Assembly (NCBI GenBank): GCA_037013685.1
Contig: CM072885.1
Location: 63,591,785 to 63,655,784 of the forward strand
Reading direction: 5' to 3'
Source of the DNA: Acridotheres tristis
Taxonomy: Eukaryota; Chordata; Aves; Passeriformes; Sturnidae
DNA: 64,000 bases
The notes beneath the pieces were generated by a model, which saw only the letters and a list, made by a program, of their open reading frames with translations, was not told the origin of the DNA and searched no databases. The stretch's first letter is position 1. Every line of letters begins with the position of its first letter. Of this stretch, positions 1 to 19,572 are shown in pieces. A program made the position numbers and the translations under genes.

Positions 1-8613
<8,613 letters not shown>

Positions 8614-8890
8614 GTAAGCTATAAGCCATACTGAGATATATTCTTTTGCTGTTTTGGAGTGTGATCACCTGTATTTGGAAGTGCCTGTGAATTCAGGCTG
8701 AACATTTCTAGCACATAATTATTTATATCATGACGTGTCTGATCGAATTACTTTTTAGGTGTAATGTCTTACTCTGGAGTATATTGTCATCTTTTAATCA
8801 TTTCCTTGGAGAAACAGGTGCTGCCATCTTTCAGTGCTGAACAGTTTTACTACTGTGTCATGCAAATAAACTAAAAATCTGCATCAACCA
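8614..8890 (+). other. SHISAL1: SHISAL1 proximal 3' UTR (end uncertain)
   Basis: Non-coding sequence after the SHISAL1 stop. The first canonical AATAAA lies at 8865-8870, about 250 bases after the stop. The U/GU-rich element after it is weak (around 8898-8910). Further AATAAA hexamers occur at 9461-9466 and 10828-10833. Mammalian SHISAL1 mRNAs are, as I recall, long, so the true 3' end could be several kb downstream. Confidence 0.5.
8865..8870 (+). terminator. SHISAL1: Candidate poly(A) signal of SHISAL1
   Basis: AATAAA is the first canonical hexamer after the SHISAL1 stop codon. Downstream U-rich support is modest, so usage is uncertain. Confidence 0.45.
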
Positions 8891-10933
8891 TTATAAAAGT
8901 GGTTTTAATCTGCTCTCAAAGACCAATTGCTATGTGTATCTGTTGCTCTGGTTTTAAAAGACTGTATAAATAGCAACGTTGGCATAGCTTCAACGTGAGA
9001 TATCACAAATCCTCTCTATTTGTGGTATGAGATACAGGAACAACATAAAAAACAGGTTAGTTTTTTATATGCACAGCCAAAAAAGCTTTGCTTTGATCTC
9101 ATTTGAGAGAGTGACACAAGTAGGCTACTGTAAGGTTAAGTGCTATGAAACCAAGACAAAAACTCCAAAAAACCCCTCAGACCAAAAGGGAGACAGATCT
9201 ATGGGAGCAAGCAGAACTTGCAACATAAAATTAAACACAGATAGCCATGGGACAGAATAGCATCAAATTATTTTGGACTGGTTTTGCAAAGAAAACACAA
9301 GCAAAGGAAGAGAGCTGAGTAAAATATTTCTCTGAAAAAGAAAGGTGGGGCTTTTTTTCTTGTCAAGAAAGCATTAGGAGTTAGAAGGATTCAGAGAGAG
9401 TACCAAGTCACCAGTGTATTTTAGAGAAGTTCCAGAAGGCTGAGTGTTGAGTTTTGGCAAAATAAAGCGATCTAAGAATGAGCAGGGTGAAAAAGATGAC
9501 AGCAGTTCCTGGAGCTGTGGAGCACATGAAGCCTCAGCACTGATGTCAGTCTGAAACCTTCGGGTATTGCTGTGTTGCAGATGGGATGATTCAGTGATAG
9601 AGGAGGTTGCTTGGCACTGGAGCCAGTTCTGTATCCAGTGCAGACCAGACTGAAGGACCATTCCAGCAGTGCTTGCTCAAACAGAACAGTCTGGGGCTGC
9701 TACTTAAGAGAGAGAATTGCTTGTGCTTTGTTGTGAGCACTCTTCACTTCCTCTTTACTTTTTCCTTCCTCTAATTCTTCCAGCTTTTTTGCACATTGGT
9801 TTCCCAGTCTCCAGTTAAAATTGCTATGTGTGTTAAGAACTACATTTGTAGAAAAGTAATGGTATCCTTACTTGATATGTGTGTGTACGTGTACAAAAAT
9901 GTCAGCATCTGCAAATTTATATACTATTAGTCTGCCCTAACATTATAAAGTGAAACTATTCAGTATTCTTGAAGACGTGATTCCTGGTCACCTCTCCTGA
10001 CTGACTCTTGTTGTTCTGTTTCTTTGCTCTTCCCGAAGTGTTAAGCGGGCAATGTATGTTAGGATCAGGTGAGCACATCCCCAATGCTCCTTGTCCTGTG
10101 CTGGCAGGAGATGAGCATTGATAAATCACTCCAGTAACACTCCCTTCACCTCCCATAAAATTGTTCCCTTTTTCTCCCCCTAGTGCTTTCCTTGCTCAGT
10201 GGAAGAAATAAATAGATGCTTCCCTATCAAAATCCTATTTATCCCATGTATTTCAGCAAGTGAAACACTACACAAGCTTCCATATTTTCATTCTTGTAAC
10301 CTGCAACTTCTGGAACTCGGAGCCCATGAACCAAGAGCACAGATGATTCAGTCCGAGTTGGATACAGAAAAAATAGCAGTAAGCACTGGTGATCACAGGC
10401 AAGATGTTTAGCATGCAAAAGAGGATTCTGAGTAAACAGCTCCCTCAGAAAATGACAGATTTGTGTACTACAGCAATTGCTAAAACAGTGGGGAGTGGGT
10501 TGCCTGGCTATTTATTTCTCTGTTAGATAATCTGCAGGTTATATAGATGAAAATATGGTAATTTTACCCTACAGAAATTAAGCTTAGTTTCAGAGTCTGA
10601 TTTTTCTGCTGCAGTCTATATTTGATGAATGACCTCAGTACTGTCTTCTCAAAATGTAACCATACTATCACTGAAGAAGTGAACACGTACTGGATTTATC
10701 ATTTCCATCCCCATTTTTAAAATTACTGTGTCTATTAAAAGACTGGTTTTAAATTTTCTACCTGAATTCCATTATTCTAGATTATGACACCTGTTTTGGT
10801 AACACACCAGGTTTCCAGTCTAAAAAAAATAAACTTTTCAGTTTGTTGCCATTTTAATATGTCCTAAACTTATCCCAGCTTTTTTTGCCTCCAGGGAAAA
10901 CAAGCATTTTTCTTTAGCACCTCACAAACACAC

Positions 10934-10968
10934 TGTGTGTGTGTGTGGGTATGTGTGTGTGTGTATAC

Positions 10969-11000
<32 letters not shown>

Positions 11001-11009
11001 ATACACACA
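10934..11009. repeat. (TG)n/(TA)n compound microsatellite
   Basis: An alternating purine-pyrimidine run of about 76 bases: TG repeats broken by GGTA, then TA repeats, then TATG units and a short TACACACA end. The left TG and right ACACAC ends are complementary around the central TA run, so the tract could form Z-DNA or extrude as a hairpin. It is probably length-polymorphic. Confidence 0.95.
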
Positions 11010-12113
11010 GGTGATATCACCCCAATAAGAATGGTTCCTGTGTAGAGATGAGCATTTTGAAAATGTAGAATAGATCTTTTAATCCTGACAGGTATGAATA
11101 TACCCCTTAGGCATGAAAAACTTAAATACTGTTAAAAACATTTTCCAAACCAGTTTGAAAGTTTTTCGTGATGACAGATGTTGAGGTTGTTAACTTCCTG
11201 TACTTCATTCATCTGAGCACAGCTAAAAATATGCCCATTCTAGAAAACACTACATGATGATAACAGGAAAGTGATTCTTGCAAATCCCTGGAGTACTGCA
11301 GAGAGCTGATGGTGTAAGAAAGTGTCCCAAGAAGGATGCCAGGATTAGCCTATAGTTTGTAAAGTGGTTTTGGGTTTTCCTGGATTAAATAAAATAAGTA
11401 ACTGTTCAGGGTTTTTTCAGCATTTCTTTCCTTGCCCTGGTTTAAATGCTATAAACTGGCAATGAATTGGGTATGGCAGAGGGATAAATCAAGCAAGTAA
11501 TAGTATAGAGTGGGTAGAACCCATCCTGTGATGTTTAAACATTTTGTCACAGTGGATCACTTCATTGTTTACTTGAGACAAAGACAACCATGTATAGCCA
11601 TAATATTATTATAAGTAAAGAGGTCTGGAATCCATTAGGCAAGCAGCTGGCTGCTCTTGCAGTGTGGTGCCAAGATAGGAAGGAAAATCATTAATCTCAG
11701 GAGCATCCAACCCCATTTGGACTAATATTGCTTCGTCCTGTAGCGTGTGGATTTTGCAGACCACTAATGCTGATTTCTTCTTCAGTATGAAAACCATCTG
11801 AGGGCTGCCCAAGGCCAGTGTGGGCTGAAGGTGATGGTGGATGCACCTTCTGCAACCCGAGCTCACACCGCCGTGGCTTCCCTGCTGGTGCTTCCTTCAG
11901 CTCCCCAGCTGGGCCCTTCCCGGGGGACAACCTGCACTCTGGGCACCTCAGCAAGCTTTTACACACGGACATGGAACTGCAACAAGCAGCAGGCACATTA
12001 TTTCTACTGCTCTGCAAAGTAAAAGCCAGGGAGGCGATAAAATGAAATGTTGCCAGTTGGGGAATCGAAATCCTGAGTGCTGAAACAACTTGTTCTCAGA
12101 ACTGTGGGAATGT

Positions 12114-12135
12114 TTTTAATTAATAGTAATTAAAA
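12114..12135. repeat. AT-rich inverted repeat with TAATTA cores
   Basis: Exact 9-bp arms (TTTTAATTA / TAATTAAAA) around a 4-base loop ATAG. The arms contain homeodomain-type TAATTA cores. The composition is low-complexity, so chance is plausible. Confidence 0.6.
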
Positions 12136-13078
12136 TGGTCAGGCTTAAGAGGACGATCACACTAAGTGTGGGCCAGGGCAGCCTGGCAGAATTCCTCCAG
12201 GTCCTCCGTGACTGTGTTGGGTTCCAGATGTGAGAGGGAGACCTGATCCCTCAGCCTTGCTCTGCTGATGTTAAACTCCTCCTCACCTCCATCAAGGATG
12301 CAAATCACAGGGAATAAACACTATCTTGAAGTCCAACATTTGCTTCTGTGTTCCCTGCCTCTGTGCACAGCAGCAGGCAGAGGCACTGTCAGTGATCACA
12401 CATGTGCTCCATGACTCAGTTTTAGAAACCTGCTGCTTTCCTAGAATCGGGAAAGGTAGCAGCCCAGCAGGGTTAGCCCGTGTTATTTCCTTTACACAGC
12501 TGGAATGGATTAGGCAAAGACAAGTCTATTTTACTTTCCCTTATTATTAAAGGCTGGAATCTGCTTTTGCTGTGAATTCCTCTGGGGCACTTTGTCTTTT
12601 GGACAACAAATAGAATAGTTTCTAGCCTGCTGCTTTTCGCCTGCTACTTGACACCTCTGCAGATGACTACCACAGCACCAGAGACAATAAAGCCTATAAA
12701 AGTACTGGCAGAGTTTAGGAGCCAGCAGGTAACTGAGCATGTCCACAGCAATGTACAAAAACCACATAAATATTTTGCTGGGGGCTAAAAAGACCATGTG
12801 AAAGAATTTGCTTTGATACGAAATTTTGAAACAGGATCTAGACTATCACTGCAGTGCTTCCTTCAGTGACTTGTAAGAGCTGCAATCTCTCCTGTGTCAT
12901 GGGACAGTAGGTCACTGTGCACACAGTCCACCAAAATCATGAGCCTTTGTGCTCTTGATACAAGTTGCTGTAAGCAAGGGAATAAAGGCTGCCTCCTTCC
13001 ATTTGAAATAAATAAGATCTCAACTTTAGATTAGCAGAATTATTTCACTGACCAGGAATAGGGTGATGCCGTTTTAAA

Positions 13079-13096
13079 GATGCAAAATTTTGCATC
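13079..13096. repeat. Perfect 18-bp palindrome with inverted octamer-like sites
   Basis: GATGCAAAATTTTGCATC is its own reverse complement. It presents two head-to-head ATGCAAAA half-sites, one base off the POU octamer ATGCAAAT. The palindrome is seen directly. A regulatory role is inference. Confidence 0.7.
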
Positions 13097-15453
13097 ATAG
13101 GGCCAAGCATAGTTTTTATTTAGATTCTCCCACCTAGATTTTATGTTAGATGAATATGGCAAATCAGAATACCAGTAGCTGTTTGGGTTTTTTAAAAAGA
13201 TTAAATAAGTAAAATTGAACATTCATACTGGGCTTTTATGAAAGAACTGTCAGGACTTGACATTACCTAGAAAATCCATTTGGTTATAAACATTAGGTAT
13301 GTGAGCCAGCATCCACCATTATCTGTGGGCCTCCAATGCCTTTGGAATATATTGGGTTAGAATAACAGATGCTGCTAAATGTATTTTCTTCTAAATATTC
13401 TTACCTTGCTTGCTGGGAACTGAATAACTGTAAAAAATAGAAATTAGCTCTACCCCAGCCCAAACCAGCACATCAGGGCAGGAGACCAACACACAGCAGG
13501 CTTGGAACCAAACACTTCAAAATCTGCAGCACCCTGAGTCTTGTTTGCTTGCCTTGAAACAACATGCAAAAAATTGGGAGATTTTGGTTCTATCATTTGC
13601 ATTTAAATAATTCAAGTTACCGAGTGCCTGCCTCCTTCCTTCCTTGTGTTTAGAAATTCACTGTTAGCATGTGAAGTTCAGCCAATATGCAAGACTTTTG
13701 TCCAGTTCAATCTAAATCTTTGTGTACATTGATATGCACTAAGTGCATCTTCTGTTGATACATGAGTAGTACACATTGTTCATTTCATGCCATATTCTCC
13801 TTTTCCTCTGGCTCCATAAATTATAGACCCCATATTGATTTCTCTACATTCTTAACTGCAGATTCAGGGTGTGTGGGCTGATTGATATTCCCTATTTCAG
13901 CTGTTTCTCAGCCTTTTCATTGAGTTGGGACTGTTGCATTCATCAGCTTCAAGAAAGTCTTTTTTAAAGAGACTGTACAGTTGAAGCAGTTTAACTTAAA
14001 TATGATGATCAGTTGTGAGAAAATAGTAATTAGGCCAAAGACAGATGGTTAAAAGGCTATCTGAGTACTGTTGCTGAATGAACTCTTCATGCTGAGAAAT
14101 AAAATCTAGTAAAATTACTGGAAACCAGAACTGAACATCTTCCATATTTAAATTCCCTCATCTATTCAGGATATAATTTTTTGCAGTGAGATTGTTACTT
14201 CATTTCCATGATACAGATATGGAATGACACTACTGCAGTAGCAGATAGCAGCATAAAATTTATGTGAAATCAGAACATTCCAATTAAGCCCACAATTTCA
14301 CTGCATAATGTCACAACACTGTAGCATCACACAGGAAGGAGTTTGCCATCCCAAACTGTATCAACCAATTCTATCTCCCATGTCAAAATAGAAATCAGTA
14401 AACTTTAAAAGACTCTATAAATACTGTGGTAGTTACACAAGTCCTACCCCTGGCATCCTCTTAGGTACCAGATGCTCAATAGTAATTGAGTAGTGTTTTA
14501 CACATTTTAAATATGCATAGAAAAATAAAATAACATCCTCACTTGGGTTCTGAAGTATGACAGAGAAACTTTAGCATCAGCCAAAGGTATTTCCACCAGT
14601 AGAAAGAATAAAAGGGGAGATGTTGAGGAGCTGGAGTTAATGATCTAAACAAAGAATCCTTTATGCAAAGTGGCAACAGGATTTCTAAGTAGGAGATTTA
14701 GTATAATTCATTGTTCTGAACTGAAAGAAATCACTTTAAAAAAAAAAAGCAAAAAATATAGACAGGATATTGCCCATCTTCAGTAGTTTATGCTGCAGAG
14801 AACTACTTAAAATACCTGCAGAACAACTATCTTTGTACACTTGGTGCTTTTAACAGAAGTGAGAAGGAAGAAGAAGAAAAAAACAAGAAAAGAGTCTCTG
14901 AAGTAAGATGCCATTGCTTTCACCTTGGAAAATGAACTCCCAATGTATATTTTGGATGTTGAAAAACAACTCCCTAAACTCAAGGAGGAACAAGCAGGTA
15001 ATGGAGCTGAAGTTCCTGTGCTGACCTATTTCTTATTCTCAGTTACTAAACAAAAAGCCATATGTCATAAATAATCCTTCTATTGGTTAGCAGAAGGGTT
15101 TTTTAAGTAAGCTAAAATTTCTGTGAGAAATGATGGCATATTATGGGATACCAGACATTAATGAAATCGTTAGAAACTTCTGTGATAATGCTGAAGGCAG
15201 GACCATAAACGGTAACAATGTCAGACAATTATTTTCAGTGAGAGCTGAGGTCAGGAATCTGCCACATCATTACTTCTATTGTCCCTGTCCCCTGATGAGA
15301 TGATGATGAAACCAACGACAGTAGTCATTTCATCAGAGAAATGCTAAAACATGTCTGTATGACCTTGGTTTTATAATAATGTTTCACTGAACAGTTCAAG
15401 AAAAGAACTTAAAAGAAAAGGAACAGAAATTAGACAGAGATTTTCATTATTAG

Positions 15454-15474
15454 CAAGATATCAGAGATATCTTG
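15454..15474. repeat. 21-bp inverted repeat
   Basis: Exact 9-bp arms CAAGATATC / GATATCTTG separated by AGA. It is a short unique hairpin in intergenic DNA and no function is assigned. Confidence 0.7.
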
Positions 15475-18220
15475 GCTGTTTTAAATCTCAGAAGCAAAAT
15501 AGATCAAGAAGTATTGAAATCTGTCATTATACTCTTCATTGAGACATGAAAGAATGCTGATGTCAATCAGCAAACAATTTTCAGGAATTTGAAAGGTTTT
15601 GGGGAAGTTACATGATCAACACTGTCATAAATAAATATGCACAGACACCCACAACTCACTTGAGAAAAAAAACTTACCTCTGAGGGGAGTTTGAAGTCCC
15701 CATAGAAAGTTTCTGAGAAAGGAAATAAAACCAGCTTAAGACATGAAATGGCAGGAATATGACATGTCACTGGAACACAGACAGAAACGCTGCTAATGTT
15801 GGTCCCACGACAGGTGACAACATGATCCCAAAACAGAACAAGTGAGGCACATTGCTTCAAACAACTTGGGAATTAGTTTAATCAGCACAACACTATGCAG
15901 CCTGCAGAGGAATAATTGTTTGGAAGTTGGCACCCATCAAAATATACTGGAAGGTAAAAAAGACATGCAAAATGTGGTTATGTGTGGAAACAAGTTAACC
16001 CTACTGGTAGGTGAAGTGAGGTATCTGTTTCCTGGTGTTTCTATGTAGTGGGATGCTTTACCTAGGCTCCACAGAATCTCAGAGCTGGAATGACTGGGGA
16101 GACACAACTATTGACAGTAAATGTTAAAGGCAGCAATGTAAAGGTGTTTGCACAGAAAAATTATCATAGGGCTCGTATCTGAAGGGAACAAGCGCCAACC
16201 GCAATTTTCCTTCCTGAAGAGCTGGTGCTCTGGTACATCTGGGAGGAGTTAATGCACAAAGGAGTCATCCTAGTTACAGGAATTGTGTATTAATGGGCTG
16301 CTCATATCCCTGAGCTGAGTTCTGCTGAGCACATGGCACACAGGCTGCCTCCTGTCTGCTGGAAACCACGGCTGTCACATGGAAAAGGAACTGCAGCAGG
16401 CTTCATCAGGAATTACAGGAAATTAATTAAGCAGTCATTAGCTATATTCTGTGTTGATTAGTGATACAGATTTTAGTCATTCACGCAGAGGAGGGAGGCA
16501 AAGTAATTTAGTAATTTTCTGTTGCATTCACAGTCTTTGGAAAGGGGTGAGTCACGGGGAGCTGCAGAACCCAGCACCTGTTACCTGCTCATCCCCAGCA
16601 CAGCTTCACCAAAAACCTTCCCAAGAAACTGTGACTGGAAGGCAGCCAGAGATCAACCTTTGACTCACCAAAAACCTCCCAAACTTCTCTCATGCTGCTG
16701 CAGTTAACAGCAGCCAGAACACCTGCCTAATTTGCATTTTAAGACATTTTAAAGAAAAGTACATAATGGGCTAAGAGTTTACTCCCTTTTGGTTTTTTTT
16801 TAATGTTCACTGAAACCTCTCAGAGCATAACAAAACTAGGCATCCCAATTAAAAAGAGCCCCAGTGTTTGCATGAACAACAGAAAGAAGACAAAAATGGG
16901 GATGCATTTTTGTGGGTATGTTAAAAATATTACCTAATTGAGATGCTATTTGGAAAAAAAAAAAAGTTGGTTCAGCCTCAGGTTGACTCTTCCTGTCTTT
17001 TCTTTGGCAATACATAAAGCAAAAGTAGAAATACCTGAAGCAGTCCAACAATCATACTTGGATGCAAAGGACAGGTTTTAAAGGAGTCAGAGACAAGTGA
17101 GATAATAGAAAAAAACCCGCCTTGTTAAGCATTAGATGGTGAAGAATAATCCCCATCTTCCCATTCTGAGTCCTAATTCTCCAGTGTACATTATACTAAT
17201 AAATTTCAACTGTGAGGGCAACAGCTTCCTCATTTAATTTTTTTTCCCTTTATTCTAGTTGAATAAGTGCAAACACGGTCTGGAATGTTTAAAAAAAGTT
17301 AGTAAAAATGAGCTAGGAGATTGCCTGGCTTCATCTTTCTGAGAGGCTGCTGCTATGATGGCTAAACAAGCGATCAGAATTCTGGAGTACACGGAGAGGA
17401 GATGCCAAGTAGAGGCAGGGAACTGTTGTCTCACGAGTAGTGTGAGATTTCTAGAGGGAAACACCACTTTCCCTGGGGTCTGCAGCAGGAAAAATCCTAG
17501 TGACAGATGGGAAAGCATTCAGGAAGAGCTGCAGAGCTTATCTGACTTCTGGAAAGTTTGTCAGACTAAGGAGTTTAAGATTCTAGCTCAAGGCTAAAAG
17601 AACATTAAAAGGCAATTTGAGCTCGGTCTATAAATTCTTCATGGCAAGGAGATTTCAGATAGTAGAGGACTGTACAAAGAGAAAAATACCCAGTACCTGG
17701 AAGATCTTTATATACAAATCTTTACTGGTGATAGAGAGCAGGATTAAACTCAGTCAATTTAGCCATCTGAAAGTCCTGTATCTACTAGTTATGCTCACTA
17801 ACACATTGAAAGAGGCATTTCCAGGGGGTTATTCATTCCACCTATGTTAAGATGGATGAAATTGCTTGGAAGCCTGGCTTGATTAATTTTTTTGATACTA
17901 TGTTGGAAGATGAGTTTAAAGAAGTCGTTTATCCATCTGAAATTTGCCAGTGGGACTCATCTCCTCCAAATGTGCATTTCTTTTAAAGTTGGCAGTTGAT
18001 CAAGGAAATGTCTTGAGATGCAGCAGAACACCCCTTACTTGTGATTTTAAAATTGGCAAGGGAGCTTGTGGAACGTAAGCAACAGTGGGAAGAATGGGAA
18101 GCCAGGTCTGCACAGCTGGCCAAACTGAGGACCTTAAGAGAACAGCTCTGCAAAAATCTGATTTATGTGGGGAACAGGTGAGGGTGCAGTCCCAGAAAAT
18201 ACACACCAACATCAGTTGTC

Positions 18221-18915
18221 TTAGAATCATTAGACTGGAAAAGACCCTTAAAGTCACTGAGTCCAAGCATTCCACCAGCACTGTCAGCCCATGTCCCCAA
18301 GTGCCACATGCACATGGCTTTAAAATCCCTCAAGGGATGGGGACTTCACCACTGCCCTGGGTAGCCTCTGCAAGTGCTTGGCAGCTCTTTCGGTGAAGAA
18401 ATTTCTCCTAATATCCAACTTAAACCTCTCCTGGTGCCACTTAAGGCTGTTTCCTCTCACCCTATTGCTTGTTGCCTAGAAGAAACCAACCCCCACCTGT
18501 TTTCAGCCTCTTTCCAGATAATGGTAAAAAGACACAAGGTTCCCCCTGAGCCTCCTTTTCTCCAGGCTGAGCCCCTTTCCCAGCTCCCTCAGCCCCTCCT
18601 GCTGCTCCAGCCCCTTCCCCAGCTCCGTTCCCTCCCCTGGACACGCTCCAGCCCCTCGGTGTCTTTCTTGTGCTGAGGTTCCCAGCAGTGCCCCAGGATC
18701 TGAGGGGTGGCCCCAGCAGTGCCAGCACAGGGGACAGTCCCTGCCCTGGCCCTGCTGCCACCCCATGGCTGGCACAGCCCAGGTGCCATTGGCCTCTTGG
18801 CCACCTGGGCACACCTGGGCTCATGTCCAGCCGCTGTCCCCAGCACCCCCAGGGCCTTTCCCAGCTTTCCAGCCCCTGTGCCCCAGCCTGGAGCTGCAGG
18901 GCTCGCTGTGACCTA
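18221..18915 (-). mobile_element. CR1 LINE 3' fragment (minus strand)
   Basis: The stretch reads as the reverse complement of an avian chicken-repeat-1 LINE 3' end. It starts with the characteristic TAGAATCAT...GGAAAAGACC...GAGTCCAAGC block, continues through the 'leading TTTCTCCTAATATCCAACTTAAACCTC' region at about 18400-18430 and CTTTTCTCCAGGCTGAGCCC at about 18554, and ends in a GC-rich part with repeated CCCCAGCA phrases. CR1 copies are usually 5'-truncated and this one keeps only the last ~0.7 kb, without an intact polymerase frame. Open frames across it on both strands reflect GC richness. The 5' limit is approximate. Confidence 0.88.
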
Positions 18916-19555
18916 AGCATCCCATTTTCCCAGCAGGGCTAGCTCATCGTGCTCACCGAGCAGTCAGAAAACACAAAACCAACAGTTGCACATTAAAACT
19001 CACACCATGCTTTTCTCCAGTTGTATCACCCTCTGCCATTCAGGGGACAAACACGAGGCCTTCTCCCGTCCCCACCTCTTCCAATAAATGCCTGATGATG
19101 CAGCTGCTGCAGAATAGCTGCTGATGGCAGTGGGACTGTGCAGTAATTGCATAACCACTCCAGAGAGTGGGAATCTCTGGGCCAAGCCTCATCCCAACAC
19201 CACCTGCCCAGTGCTCATCTCTCAGGCTCCGTGGGCTCAGAGAGCTAGTGGAGGTAGCAGAACTGAAGAAGTGAAAATTATTTTTGTATGTAACAGGCTT
19301 CCAACTTTTCATGTGGAAGTGCTGTGAGGTTACAGTGGACCCGAGAGCACCCAGCAGTGGGGTCTGTTACAGCATGTGCATGTCAAAGCTGCTGTGGAAT
19401 TAATCATCCTGAATTCTTACAGCCTTTCTGCTTCTCTGATGTTAAGGTGCACACACGATACCTGCAGTTATCACCGGGCAGCTCTAAGAAGCTTGAATTT
19501 CTGTCATAGAAAAATGAGCAACAATAGATCCACAACGTGAAATATGCACAGAGAT

Positions 19556-19572
19556 AAAAAAAAAAAAAAAAA
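19556..19572. repeat. Poly(A) run (17 A)
   Basis: A17 followed by CCAAACAAAAC. It could be a simple repeat or the decayed tail of a retrocopy. I found no recognisable cDNA upstream and no clear flanking duplication. Confidence 0.75.

Larger units (their letters stand above)
8891..18220. other. Non-coding stretch 3' of SHISAL1
   Basis: About 9.3 kb with no supported gene. It holds a TG/TA microsatellite (10934-11009), a perfect 18-bp palindrome (13079-13096), a 21-bp inverted repeat (15454-15474), an AT-rich inverted repeat (12114-12135) and a slightly GC-rich patch (about 11805-11960) where several frames are open by composition. Two near-identical short direct repeats with core TCACCAAAAACCT occur near 16606 and 16665. 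The first part could be an extended SHISAL1 3' UTR. No CR1, LTR, tRNA or neighbouring gene was recognised. Confidence 0.6.

Noticed and set aside
18462..18942. Several overlapping long frames on both strands
   Set aside because: They lie inside the GC-rich CR1 3' fragment and owe their openness to composition; none matches the CR1 polymerase frame.
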